A DNA stretch of 64,000 nt from Leptobrachium leishanense (Eukaryota; Chordata; Amphibia; Anura; Megophryidae): positions 59,575,422 through 59,639,421 of the forward strand of contig CM019069.1 in NCBI GenBank assembly GCA_009667805.1. The letters are read 5' to 3'. Positions 14,531 through 26,649 of this stretch are shown here, piece by piece. The translations under genes and the position numbers were made by a program. Numbering within the stretch: the first letter of the stretch is position 1; every line of letters starts with the position of its first letter. The notes beneath the pieces are model-generated. The model was not told the origin of the DNA and ran no database searches. It worked only from the letters and a program-made list of their open reading frames with translations.

Positions 14531-15245
14531 ATTTAGTTCAGGCCTGCATTTAAATATCAGATGCACATAAATTTGGAGGAACTAAATAAAAATTAATACA
14601 AAAAAAAGGGGTTAAAAAAAAAAAAAACAAAAAAAAAAAACCACAAAGATCTGCTAATAAATTGCATCATTTTAGCAGTATTGTAGTAACCAGAAGTACT
14701 GTTTTTGTAGATATAGGTCATGATATAAACGTGAATTAAAGCAGAGGTGCAAGGAATAGCAATGACCACAAAATTATTTCCTGCTTCCCTACTCTAGATT
14801 TCCAAGAGACATATTTGGACGATGAAGTTGAATATGGGCATAATTTTCTCCTACCTTTTGTTAACGCCACATAAACAGTTTTGAAGACGGGTAAATATTT
14901 ATTTCATGATTTATACTGAAGATATTTGAGTAAAAAATATTCACAATAAAATCTGAATCCTCAATAGAGTCCCCTTCAAAACAGACAGCCTGTAAGTCCT
15001 CCTTTCAGAGTCCTGGCCTGAGCTAAAGAAACCAGCTCTATACTTTATTCTGACACAGTCACCTTATAAAATCTGCCAGAGTTTTCTGTGAATTATCATG
15101 AAGCCAAACCAGGAAAGTCATTAGCAGCCTCTGTACTCACTTTAGAACAAACAGCACCATTTATTTTTAGAGCCGTCATGCAGGGGCTGTACATAACACC
15201 TGATATAATCACGTTTTGATTTGGATGACACTTTACCGCCACAGA

Positions 15246-15345
15246 CTAGGTCAGTGATGTCGAACCTTGGTATCCATGATGTTTATGCACTACATGTCCC
15301 ATGATGCTCAGTCAGCCTTAACGCTGGTCGGACATCATGCAGCGG
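15246..15345. mobile_element. hAT-like foldback remnant
   Basis: CAGTGATGTCGAACCTTGG followed by CTACATGTCCCATGATGC and an imperfect inverted end; same general pattern as 6498-6637. Degraded. Confidence 0.4.
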
Positions 15346-15520
15346 TGTGGAAATTAAAAAAAAAAAAATCTACTTGTCTAATGGACTAAAGTGGAAGCCC
15401 AATTTACTTGTCCATCAAGACACTACTTGCCCTGATCGGAAATATAATAACAAAACAGCATTAGGTCTTTATGCTTATCCACATAGAAAACAATGTGATC
15501 TACAAACACAATTAGTTTAA

Positions 15521-15770
15521 CCCTTTGCTGCTAGGTGGGTTGTACCCAGCAGTGGGGCTTTAAAGCCGGCGGGGTGTACCAATACATCCCAACTGACGGC
15601 TGATACCTCCTCCAGCCTGCCTACATCGCTGACAGGTCGTCCCCCTGCAGCAAATGACGCACGAGTTCAAAGCCACGCGCCGACTGAGCAGGATCGAAAG
15701 AGGCCCATTGAAGCTAGCGGGCCTACAATGCCACCCCGCGACTTCAAGGCCCTTTCGCCGGGGGGGGGGG
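15521..15770. mobile_element. piggyBac-type MITE, TTAA-flanked
   Basis: TTAA at 15517-15520 and at 15771-15774 flanks a 250-bp GC-rich element. It starts CCCTTTGCTGCTAGGTGGG and ends in a G run before TTAA. An internal hairpin pairs GCTAGGTGGGTTGTACC with its complement. No ORF. Confidence 0.7.
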
Positions 15771-16049
15771 TTAAATTGAACACTCATTTCATTGCAGTTT
15801 ACTCACACTCCTACAGTCCACACATTACAGATCACAGTAATGTGTGCTGTTTATGAGCATATCACAGAGCTCCACAGCAATAAAATTCACAATAATGTGC
15901 GCTGTGTAGGAGTATCACAACAGAGCTCCAAAGCAATAAAACTACAGTAAAGTGCAGTGTGTATGAGGGCATCACAGAGCTCCACAATAAATGTATTAAA
16001 TGAAAGTATATATTAAAATTTTAAATTATAATAGCTAAATATTAAAATA

Positions 16050-17199
16050 CAGGGTGATTCATAAAGAAGTATACAGTTTCAACGCACTATAAAACAAGAA
16101 CAATGTAAGCTATTCTATGTTACCTGTAGCAGAATTGTAGGGGAAGGTTTCAAGATTTAAGAGACAGTCACAGATGTTCTAGGTGTGCACCCTTAGTCAC
16201 ACATCGAGCCGGTATTCCATTTCTACCCAAATGCGAGGCAAGATATCTGAATCAAATACAGTGATAGTGGCTGTGATATGCCGTTTCAGCTACGCTAGAT
16301 CAACAGGAAGAGGAGGAGCGAATACATTGTCCTTTATATACCCCCACAGGAAAAAGTCATAAAGGTGCCAAGTCAAGAATTCTGGGTTAGGTATGTCGCC
16401 TAATCAGTGCGTTGTTGCAGTGGTCACTGTCATCCTGCAACTGTGGCGTCAACCAAAGACTTAACATACCATGAAAAGAGCCTCCAGTGACAGTTTTCTC
16501 ATGAAAAAGAAAGGGCTGTACACTTTCCTTTTGGACACAGCACAGAACACATTTACCTTAGGGGAATCCCGCACGTGTTGCACTGTAAATTCGGGATTCT
16601 TCATTCCCCAAAAGCAAACATTGTGCTTGTTTGCCTGACCACTTACGTGAAATGTAGCTTCATCGGTAAAATCGTCATTTTCAAAACAGTGCTGCATTTC
16701 AGCACAAAAATCAAAGTGCTTTGTCTTGTCAAGGTCAGGGAGATTTTGCAACATCTGCACTTTGTATGGCATCAATTTCAGCTTCTATCTCAAAATTCTC
16801 CAGACAGTGGGCTGTGAAATCTGCACTTCAAGACTCACCCTGCGTGTTGATTTTCCCAAGCTTCTTTATATTGTGGTGCAAACACTGACGTAGAATTCTT
16901 CCGATACACGCAGTTGTCCAGGACTTAAGTTTGCACAAACAGCCCGTAGTTTCAAATAATTTTTATGCCAATCGTAGTTAGATTTTCTAGTTGGAGGTTC
17001 TTTTCTGAATCGTGATAGAAAATGCCATTGCACAACAGGTAGAATCCATTTTGCTGAATTGAAGAACACAAAACGCCTTTTGAGGGGACACAAACTTTAT
17101 GAGTACATCTTCCTAACTGTTCACAGTTGTGGTCCTGGTCTTCAACGGTTACGGTTTTACAGAATCTGGAAACTGTATACTTCTTTATGGATCTCCCTG
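16050..17199 (-). mobile_element. degraded IS630/Tc1/mariner-superfamily transposon
   Basis: Left end CAGGGTGATTCATAAAGAAG and right end CTTCTTTATGGATCTCCCTG form terminal inverted repeats of about 32 bp, bracketed by TA on both sides (16048-16049 and 17200-17201). The 1,150-bp element encodes the transposase fragments at 16461-17093 on the minus strand. Confidence 0.85.
16461..17093 (-). pseudogene. broken Tc1/mariner-like transposase (insect-type family)
   Basis: Two minus-strand fragments in different frames. The N-terminal piece (17093-16866) has the helix-turn-helix part, with FRKEPPTRKSNYDWHKN and SPGQLRVSEE. The C-terminal piece (16775-16461) has the catalytic core around DEATFHVSGQANKHNV and RDSPKVNVFCAVS. 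This resembles transposases common in arthropod genomes that pair a DUF4817-type N-terminal domain with a DDE core. Frameshifts and the missing last catalytic region make it non-functional. Family placement is from recalled motif patterns. Confidence 0.75.
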
Positions 17200-17354
17200 T
17201 AGATTAAGTTTATTTTTATATATAATTATTTTAGTAAATATATATTAGAATATTTCAAATGATGAGTGCAGGAGCATTGCTACCTTTTAAAAAAGGGGGT
17301 GCCACTGCTTTCAGAACAAAGAAAAATGGGGGGGGGATATATATTTTTTACATT

Positions 17355-17600
17355 TCCACATTGTGGTCCTGTCGGATATAATTGGAAAGGCCAGACTTTG
17401 GCCTTTCCGATGACACCCAATCGTCCTTGTAGAACATACAGATCTGGAGATACAGGGGTCATAGGATCCCTGCATCGCCTGTGGGATTCCCTATTAGTGA
17501 TGTCATTGCGCACCCGCAGCCTGAGGGCAGTCCCACAGGAGGGCTGGGCTGACATGTCAGCCTTCAGCCTGCTTTGTCTGAAGCCCCGGCTCTGAGCCAG
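17355..17600. repeat. fragment of the hairpin-rich piggyBac-type family
   Basis: TTGGAAAGGCCAGACTTTGG with its complement, and the CCTGTGGGATTCCCT and GGCTGACATGTCAGCC hairpins, resemble the interiors of the elements at 39319-40861 and 46319-47550 (TTGGAAAGGCCATGCTCTAG). No TTAA-bounded ends were found; probably truncated. Confidence 0.45.
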
Positions 17601-19000
17601 ATTGGCATCGAGCTGGGACACGACAGGACAGGCGTGTACCATGCTCCACGATGAGGGATTTCACCAGGATGCTCCATGCACGTCCACACAGTGCAGGATA
17701 CCCGAAAGCACTTGGTGCTCAGCTCACGCAAGTGCTGAGCGTCAAAGTAAGCTCCAGTGTCCGCTCCATTCCTCCCCACAAAAGAGAAATTCCATATGTG
17801 ACTAGAAGCATAAAAAGACTGAGTGCAACAAGATACCCATAAATAGTTCTCATAGAGACGGAGTGAAGCACACAATGGGGCCTCTGACTGATTACTGATT
17901 TTTTTTTCCCCCCAAACATCTTGTTCCATGAAGGTAAATCCACCCTTTGTGCCATGTATTCCTATTGTAGGATAACAAGAAACACCTGCAACATATTCAA
18001 ATGCTCAGGAGCTGGTTAATTGCTGCACCCTACATACACTTTACAACGATATATATTTTTTACACATTGGCAACAAAAGTTTAAAATAAAAGTACCTAGC
18101 GAAGTACAAATAAATAGAGCATACACCACAGAAAGAATCTTGCATCGCTGTTGCCACAAGTATCGTCTCCTGGAGGCTACAGGATTCAATGGAGACCGGT
18201 GTGTCCCTGCTGCAAGCTCACACTAGCAGGATTGTGCAGGAGCCACGGAAGTAGCACAGAAGGACACTAGACACATTTTATCGTCTCGACACTGCTCGTA
18301 GTCAGATCAAGTGGTGAATCACGCCGCCATTTGCACCGTGGGATTAGAGCTGGGATCTCATTGATTATGCTTTTGCAAAATCACTTAACACCAGACACCG
18401 GGAGTCGATATTTCTTTGAAAAACACCAGCTCCAAAACAGAAGAAAGAGCTGACATGGAACAGATGGTTTTTCTTCTTCCTGCCTCTGACGTTAAATTTA
18501 CAGTATGGAGGCACTATGACCTAGCTGCAAGCAAAACCTGCGGCATGGTACCAAATAGCAACATAGGATATCACCTGGAGATGATCTGTATATCTGCTCC
18601 AGCGGATATCTTAATGTTAAGTGTGGAATTGAGCCCAGGAAAGAAAAGAAAAAGCTTCCTCCAGCTTCCCCTGCCAACCATGCAGATACGCTGGAAGTAA
18701 TGCCAGCACTTCAGTGTGTTTTTGCCATTGTGCTTCCTCTCGCAGGGTCAATTAGGTGAAGTTAGAAGAGACCAGAGGGATTCAGGAAGGAGGAAGCACT
18801 GCTGGGGACTGAGGCAAGTACAAACCAAGTTCTTCAAAGAAAAGTTGCCATTTTCAGTTAAGCTAAATTGGCTAACGGCTTTTTGTAACCAACAATTTCA
18901 ATACACACCCATTTTAATTATTTTTTTATTAATGTGTAATTTGCGTATGAGTCATTGGCAATGTTGTTTAGTAAAGAACCACTGTACCATGACAGATTAA

Positions 19001-19447
19001 CCCCTTCACTACCATGTGATTTTCCAAAAAAAGTGTCAGAAACCAGTGTTTTTGTAAAATCATTAATATTTGAGCATATACCCATTGCATTTCTTACTGT
19101 AAATAACCTATTTTGGCCAGTAGATGGCGCCATCTACTGCCAAATTGAGTTACAGCAGTTTGAGTGGCTGGTCTATTTTCTTCTTCCCCCCCCCGCATCG
19201 GATGATGAAAGCCCGATGTAAAGGCACCATCAGCCGATTTTACACAGTTTTAGCTCTTTGGGCATAATGCACGCAGGGCTAAAACTTTGGGGGAACCTTC
19301 TGCAGCCCAAAAGCAAACAAAATTTGTTTTCTGCAAACTAATTTCATTTGCTTTTGGGCTGCAGATCACCAGATCAAGATATCTCGATATTGGGGAATGG
19401 TTGGTGCCTTTGAAGCCCGAGATATCTCAATCTCTGTAGTGAAGGGG
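19001..19447. mobile_element. piggyBac-type MITE carrying a CTCF-like palindrome
   Basis: TTAA at 18997-19000 and at 19448-19451 brackets a 447-bp element starting CCCCTTCACTACCATG and ending CTCTGTAGTGAAGGGG (inverted). Interior hairpins include 19118-19139 (perfect 22-bp palindrome) and AGCCCAAAAGCAAA with its complement TTTGCTTTTGGGCT. No ORF. Confidence 0.85.
19117..19140. promoter_or_regulatory. palindromic pair of CTCF-like core motifs
   Basis: CCAGTAGATGGCGCC at 19117-19131 fits the CTCF core consensus at every position. The reverse strand of 19126-19140 fits at all but one. The two overlap head to head in a 22-bp perfect palindrome inside a MITE. Binding is inferred from motif only. 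Confidence 0.45.
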
Positions 19448-20025
19448 TTAAAATACAAGAAACTATTTTTTTACGTGCCCATGCTAAAATCAAAAGCGAA
19501 TTTAAAAAAATTATTCTTTTAAAAGATAGATCTAAAGAAAGAAAAAAAAATAGTTGGAGGGGGACTGACCTGCCCACAATAATTATTGTATTCCCTAGCA
19601 GCAGCTATAGAACCTTTACACTGCGGTACCAACAGCAATGTAGAGGCAGAGCAAAGCAAAATTAGACACAAGTGCTTGGTATCTTTTGGATTCACTCACA
19701 TCAACCCCTTTATTCTGCATTAGAGCATATAAACCCAAACATGTCGGTGAATAACCCCCTTAGTACAAAAAACCTTTGGCAGGGCGTTGTGCATTTAGAA
19801 AGGGGTTATACCTAGTCACGTTTGTGGCTTTTATATGTTCTTCTAAATAATAAAAGAGTTGCACGAGTGAACCCATAAGATTCCAAACTTTTATGCCTGT
19901 TTTTCCTGCTTTACTTCTAAACAATATATTGTTTCAGCAGATTCTCAAAAGGAAAATGTTAACCTAGGACTCCTCAAGTACATGTCATAAAATTACACCT
20001 GTACATGAATCTCTTTCCATTAAAT

Positions 20026-20160
20026 CAGGGCTGTCAAACTCCAGCCCCTCAGGTGCTGATGGCCTACAATTCCCAGAAGTCTTTGAATGTAATAGAAGGC
20101 CAGGGAATCATGGGAGTTGTAGTTCAGAAACATCTAGGCAGCTGGAGTTTGACTGTCCTG
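20026..20160. mobile_element. hAT-type MITE
   Basis: CAGGGCTGTCAAACTCC at the left and GGAGTTTGACTGTCCTG at the right are inverted. Flanks CATTAAAT and CATTAAAG match at 7 of 8, a good hAT target duplication. Contains the ATGGGAGTTGTAGTT phrase. Confidence 0.85.
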
Positions 20161-20438
20161 CATTAAAGCTTCTCAAGCTGGGCTCACTGAGTGTATAGTG
20201 GAGTCAAAAAGGACTTAATACAGCTAAAATCCTAAATGTAAGCAACTGCATGGTGCTACACAGAAAATAATTTGAAAAATACTGCGCAAATACTAACACT
20301 GTCCACTGACATCTGCACAGCCAGGGCAGATGTTTGCAGGAGCGCAAGAACAATGCTACAAATCAATCTTTCAACAGATTCTCTGAATAAAAGTAACGAA
20401 AGTCTCCTGGGTATAAATGAAGCCACTATGACTTAAAC

Positions 20439-20584
20439 CAGGACTGTCGAACTCTGGTCCCCCCCCCCCCATATGTTGATGCCTACAATTCCCAGAATTA
20501 TTTGAATGCAATAAATGGCCAGAGAATCATGAAAGTTGTAGCTGTTGCAACATCTAGGGAACCAGAGTTTGACAGGCAGCCCTG
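20439..20584. mobile_element. hAT-type MITE
   Basis: Begins CAGGACTGTCGAACTCTGG, contains a C run, and ends GTTTGACAGGCAGCCCTG. Flanks ACTTAAAC and GTTTAAAC match at 6 of 8. Same family as 20026-20160. Confidence 0.75.
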
Positions 20585-22859
20585 GTTTAAACTGTAAGTG
20601 AAGCTCACATACAGGGGTCTGCTCGGTTCTTTTTTCCATATTTAAATGATTATTAAACATTCCACACATATTATACTTATAGACAATAAGTGGTAGCAGC
20701 TGTTATTCATCATTATTCAGCTCAGTGTTCAATTACATCTGTGGGCCAGCGCAAAGCATACACACTCAACATGCCAGTTACATTTGATGATTAAATATGC
20801 CAACAGCACTTATCTGTTCCACATTGAGAAACATACAGAGGGGTGGGAAAGAAATGGGAGCTATGGGTTGAAGGACCATCAGGGAAAATAAAGTCCACAA
20901 GCCAAAAGGTGCTCTTCTGTTTTCTTATTCCAGTCCAAGAGGAGACCGTCGTCAAGCAGACAGCAGAAAAACCTGTGACAGTCCCTTCCACAACAACAAG
21001 AGGATCATGCCAAAATGCAGAGTGGTCGTAAGACAGCAAATCAGGCACCATGTCTCTTTGACTTTGCTCTCCATGTGTGTCAGCACAATACAAAGCGGCA
21101 TGATAGCGTGCACCTGTTCGGCAAAGCCTGCGTAATGGATAATGCCAAGTCAAACACAAAGATGCACTGCCGGCAAGGTCTGCGGTAGCACAGCCCCCAG
21201 CCACAGAAGACTGCCCACACAAGACATGTCATAAAGGTCCATTGGTCATCCAGCTGGACTGAGGTAATCGCTTTTACTTGCCTTATCCTTTATCGTTATT
21301 AAAAATCCAATAAATCATGGCCAATAAAATTCCTGAGGAACAGAGCGGTGAAAGACAACATTAAACAGTTATTCTTACTTCACCCACTGCTGAATGTCAT
21401 GCAAAGGATACAATCACTGTCAAACGGAGCCACTAGAAAGGGACGACTTCTGGGCTCTGGAGCAGTTAAAATCATGTGCATGAATGGTGCTTATGTATCT
21501 ATCGCACTTTAATATGACTTTATGAAGTTCTCTTACATGCTTAGACTGAGGTTTGGCAAAACTCAATTATACTATTTACTTTCGGACATACAATTACAAG
21601 GGTGGCGGTACATTAAATTTACAAATAATGATAAACAATACTTTACTCCATTATTGAGAAGCCACTATTATGATCGCCTGGAATTCTTTCTTTCTGGTTT
21701 TAGTGCACGAATGATAGATTACTTTAAAACAAACAATTGAATCTTAATATTTACAGTTCGGTGCTTTCCTTATTGTGATCAAAATTATACAAGATGCAGT
21801 CGAGTTGACAATCAGGAAAAGTGCCAAAATGTATGCATGGTTTTCAAGTTCTACCATTTTTGTTTTAGAAGGATTTTTAAAGATGTCCGTAAAGGGCCAC
21901 TATCACCAAAAAAATGTAAAATTACTTCGTTTATGTTGCTGATATCTTATGGTTTTTTCTTTCTTTCTTGTATGTTAAGAAAATGTATTACACTATGCGT
22001 GTCACTGGCTGCATCTATTTTGTAATCATTTGTGTTGTAAACTGCCCCCCCCCGTATCTTTACATCACTTGGTCCTCACTGTGTGGCAATGGCTATAGAA
22101 TAGGGTCTTTGTGTCAATCACTGACTCAAATCATTGTATTGTGTGGGATGTATTCAAAGGACATCAAGGGGGGATTAGAAGTCTGTTAAGCTCCCTGTCA
22201 TATCTCATTAAGCTGCCAGCTCTTCTCTTGGGTAGCAGAGATGGAACAATTCCCCCTGCATCTCATTAACTGTTAAATACTGTACAGGACAAAGCACAGC
22301 CACAATGTAAAACTTACCATAGGATTTTGGTAAATATGGCATCACGGGAAAAATACATAAAATGGAATTAGGAGATGAAAAAATTATTTTATTTTTCCTG
22401 TTTACATGAAATTACGCAAGAAAAAAAAAGCAGCATGTGTTTTATAATGTGTTTTTGTTTGTAATAAACTATAACTAGATTACTTGTGTAAGTGTAAAAC
22501 AAAAATCTGAATATTGTGCTGAATTCCATAATGTTAGAGATGGGAAAGCAGGGGAAGAAATGTTTTTACTCAAAGCCATTTTTTTATTTCCCGGAACAAT
22601 TGAGAAGAAGAAAAAATGGAATGTGGAATATGTTCTTTTACAATTATAAATAATAATATAGCAATGACATGGTATGCAAACTATATAACATGAATACATC
22701 AACATTCAAAGGAAGTGATGGGAGGGATGAGAATAGAGTTGCTTTTGACTGGATAACGAAATAGGTGCCAATTTAGGACTTTATGTTGGAAAAGTGAAGT
22801 ACTTTCAAATGTTGCAGAATATAGAACATCTTCAGGGATTTGGGCCAGGAATACAATTT

Positions 22860-23085
22860 GGGATTCTGCAAAACCTATTCCTCCTGCAACATGTTACAAG
22901 GTCGCTGCACAACACAACCTCTGACACCTCTTGCATCTCCTGCTGCATGTGAAAGAATCTGCTCTATGTTTGGTACTATTCATACCAAATCAAGAAACAA
23001 GCTTTTCTACCCTTTCACAGGTCAGTTTGTTTCAATCCGTGAAAACCTTATATTTTTAAAAGACCATGAGAAAAATGACAAATAA
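22860..23085 (+). pseudogene. hAT transposase C-terminal dimerisation domain remnant
   Basis: An open frame contains PLASPAACERICSMFGTIHT followed by KSRNKLF and VSIRENLIFLK. This fits the hAT C-terminal dimerisation motif (hydrophobic PAS-A-ER-FS-G-I-s-k-RN pattern followed by NLIFLK). Only this end is recognisable; the upstream 21500-22840 has no convincing transposase frame. It is probably a 5'-decayed hAT element inside abi2 intron 1, though a domesticated exon cannot be wholly excluded. Confidence 0.65.
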
Positions 23086-23527
23086 GAATTAACGGAAAAT
23101 GATAGCAGTAGCTCCGAAAATTAGATGTAAATACATGTATATGTTGTGTATTCTGTTTCCTTTATAAATATATATAAGAATTTTTTTTTAAGCACCACTC
23201 CAAGTTTAAACCTCGCAATGGAGCTTAAATATTGAGGTGGACCTTACACCCCCCCCCCCATGTCTATATCCTATTGGCACAAATAACACCAGTTACTTAC
23301 CTTTGCTATTTGCTATTCTGCTAAGTAGCAATTCAGATTAATTTTTTTGGCTGCTTTTGAGAGACCTGTTCTCATGTATTAGTTGAAATGTTCTCATATA
23401 CAGTCCTCGTTATTCCAAAGATAAAAATTTTACCAAGTTTAATAAGCTAAACTTTCATATACTCTGCATTTCACGTTCCCTGTGTATCAAAACGACTTTC
23501 AATTTGTAATCCTACTCCAAAACTTTT

Positions 23528-23559
<32 letters not shown>

Positions 23560-24091
23560 TGATATTTGAAAAAATTTAGGGGGGGGGGGGGGCATATTTT
23601 CTCATTACTTAAAAATTTCCAGAAATTTTACATCTCTAGTTACCCTACCAAGATCCAACATATGTACACAAGTCTCCAGCTACTATCCAGCTTTGGCTAG
23701 TGTAATATTTATATAAAATGTATCACTGTCCAGAACGTGGGGTTGAAAATAGTTCTATATAAAGAAGAAAATTAAAAAACATTTTTATGTTTGAGGCAAA
23801 ATTAAATGGCATCGGACTGTAAATTGAAGGGGGGGGGGGAAGTAATGGTGAACAAATCATAGCATCATTGGGGATATCAAATCAACCTACACATTGTGCT
23901 AGCCAGAAGCCAATACTTGTAAAGATTTTTAATAATGCCCTTTCAAATGGTCACCCCAGCCCATCACATGGCACTCACGTCAACTGGCATAGAGGTGAGC
24001 AGACGTCTTTATGGAGACAAAAACTTCAGTGGTTTGCAATATCCCGTCAAAGTAATGAACTATCCCCATTGATGATTATGATCCAATATAT

Positions 24092-24592
24092 CAAGTGGTT
24101 CTCAACCTTTGTCCTCAAGTACCCCCTAACAGGCCAGAAATTAGCCCCTTAACGACGGGTGGGCATCACCCGTCAGGGGTGGCTTAACGCCGGTGAGGCA
24201 TACAGGTATGCCTTGCTGACAGGTGCTATCGCGAGCTGCAGATTTTGGCCAGCCCCGCAGCCGACGCGTGTCATTGTCTGCAGGGGGACGGCCTGAGTTC
24301 AGGCCGCCCCCTTGTAGCCAATGACACGTGATGCGCAGGCTGCGGGGAGGGCCCGAGGCGGCCCATTGAAGACAGCGGGTTGTACCTGCACGCCTTGCAT
24401 CTTCAAAGCCCTCCCGCCGCCCAAACGGCAGAGTACGTCCGGGGGTGTCAAGGGGTTTAGGAATAATATGTGGAAATGCAGACTGAATCCTGCAATCACT
24501 GAGCAGCAAATCCTATCACCTGTGCTGTGCTTCAGATATTGGGCAAACCTGGTCTGTTAGGGAGACCGGAGGACCAGGATTGGGAACCACTG
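24092..24592. mobile_element. hAT-type foldback MITE interrupted by a piggyBac-type MITE
   Basis: The ends CAAGTGGTTCTCAACC and GATTGGGAACCACTG belong to the same family as 10301-10477. Flanks CAATATAT and CAATACAT match at 7 of 8. The body is split by the 312-bp element at 24145-24456; without it the hAT element is about 185 bp like its siblings. Confidence 0.85.
24145..24456. mobile_element. piggyBac-type MITE nested in a hAT MITE
   Basis: Starts CCCCTTAACGACGGGTGGG and ends GTGTCAAGGGGT; flanked by TTAG on both sides rather than TTAA. Interior hairpins: GACGGGTGGGCATCACCCGTC (with TGGGCA loop), GGCATACAGGTATGCC, and a long one around GGACGGCCTGAGTTCAGGCC. Confidence 0.75.
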
Positions 24593-25353
24593 CAATACAT
24601 TGAATATTGCATGAAAAGTAAACCTGTCCACAGTGTTAAATTTCGTCAACTGATGACTTTCAAAGACTTCGGGCTCTATTCCCTAGTTCGTGCAATCTTA
24701 ACTCCATAGACTAGAATGGCTCTGGTTAAGTTAGCACCAACTTTGGAAATATTGGAAAATTTTATGACTAAAACTAAATACTAAGTTATGACGACTAAAA
24801 CTATGACAAAAATCCATTGACATTTTAGTCTACTAAAATGTTAGAGAGGGACTATTTGGGAAGAGATTCAAAGTTAATATTAAAGTAAGAGAGAAATTCT
24901 GAATTGTCTGTATTCAGAGAAGATGTTTACTCCAGGAGCATATAAACAGAAATGCTTAAAAATTGTGTGACACTTTAAAACAATTGGATTTTAGTTGGCT
25001 AAAACAATTCAAAAGGACTTAAATATGACCAAAACTAAATCCAAAATTTGCTGTCAAAATTAACATTGCCTGTCTATGAAAGTTTCACTGTAATGAGATA
25101 TGCCGAACACATAAATGGAGCTCAAACATTTAGTAGAGCCTTGCAGACACAGCTAAACAGTATCACAGTACAAATGTCAAACATAAGACAATCAGTCTGG
25201 ATAGACCTAACTAACAAATTGGGGTTTATTTATAAAAAAGTTAAGAGCAAAGTCATTAAATGTTGAGCAATTTCCATGGAAATGAGTTTTCCATCCAGTT
25301 GCTCTACTTTTCGAATCCTGCCCCAGAATAATGTAAATAACAAATGTTTTTAA

Positions 25354-25870
25354 CCGCTTAGGGACCAATGACGTACAGGGTACGTCCTGGGAAATAAATT
25401 CTGTTAACCCCTTCACTGCAGAAGACGTGTGGGGAACATCATGGGGATTCCCTGCTATATGTGGAGGACATTCCCCACACGTCATTCACAACAGGGGCTC
25501 TCCCATCCTATACTGACTTCTCCCTGCAGGGGCCCGCGTAGTTTGACTTCCATGAAGTCAGACCCCGCTTTTATACCCCCTCCCGGGTCGATGAGGTCAG
25601 TTTTAGGCCCCCCCCCCAGCAAAGCAGGAAGCGCGTCTGAAAAAGGGGGGGGGGGTCGATCAGGAGGAGATATTAGTAAAAGAGGCGCAGCTCTGGAAAA
25701 GTCACAGTGACCTTTCCAGCACTGCTCCTCTTTAACCCCTGAGGTACCGGTCCACGATCTGGCGTTAGGTCGCGGACCTCTCCCAGGAGGTGGCTGAAGC
25801 CACTGTGGCCTCTCCCCTCCCACTGACGTCATCTCACGCACTAGCTGCCAAGGGGTTTCCTTAGGGGGGG
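25354..25870. repeat. piggyBac-family remnant
   Basis: TTAACCCCTTCACTGCAGAA at 25404 followed by GACGTGTGGGGAACATC matches, in reverse, the right end of the element at 39319-40861. The remainder to about 25870 is a GC-rich, G- and C-run-laden, diverged version without a clean second end. Another end-like sequence (TTAACCGCTTAGGGACC) lies at 25353. Confidence 0.55.
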
Positions 25871-26383
25871 GTTCAAAAGGACTGCTGCAGCACTCGGGAG
25901 CCAGGTTCCCTACTAGTAGGACCCATACTGATTTTAGGCAGTCCCACGGCAGCCAATGACTTATCGCGGGTATGGAGAGTCAATAGGGCGTGCTGTGCTG
26001 GCCTTCAGGCCCACCTGCCGCAAGAACAGCAAAGCACTCCTTGAAAGGTAAACATTGACAACTAATTGGACCTCCGATTCCTGTGTCAATACTATGCCAG
26101 AGCCATCACCAATATTACAAGAACCAGTACAATCTAATCCCCTCTTTGCAGTACATTGCCAAGTTTATCATTGTTCTGCGGGAGCAGCCACCTTTAAAGG
26201 GATATCATAGGACAAATATCACATGTCTTGGCTCTGCCATGACGTTGCTTTGAACCAGGGCACAGCCAATGAATGTATGAACCGATCGCCTCCAGGCTCC
26301 CACTGCCTGACTATGCAACGGGGGGGGGGGGGTAGATCAATGTTTTTTCCAAGCAGACAACCTGCTCTCCCATAAATGCAGAA

Positions 26384-26567
26384 CAGTATTTCCCAACCCT
26401 GACCTCAAGGAGCACTAAAAGGCCAGGTTTTCCAGATATCTGAAGCACAGCACAGGTGATATGATTTGCTGCTCAGTGATTGCAGGATTCAGTCTGCATT
26501 TCCCCAAGGAAATCCTTAAGCTCTGGAATATATTAGTGCTCCCTGAGAACAGGGTTAGGAAACCCCG
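26384..26567. mobile_element. hAT-type foldback MITE
   Basis: CAGTATTTCCCAACCCTGAC to GGGTTAGGAAACCCCG; an imperfect full-length hairpin. Flanks ATGCAGAA and ATCTAGAA match at 6 of 8. Confidence 0.75.
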
Positions 26568-26649
26568 ATCTAGAAAGATATGATGTCAAGCATAGCCCAA
26601 AGTTTATAAAAAAAATATGCTGAGATTTGAAATCAGACTTTGAAATTAA

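Noticed and set aside
24141..24509. 122-codon minus-strand ORF in the GC-rich MITE
   Set aside because: Lies across the MITE hairpins, spans its border, and has no homology.
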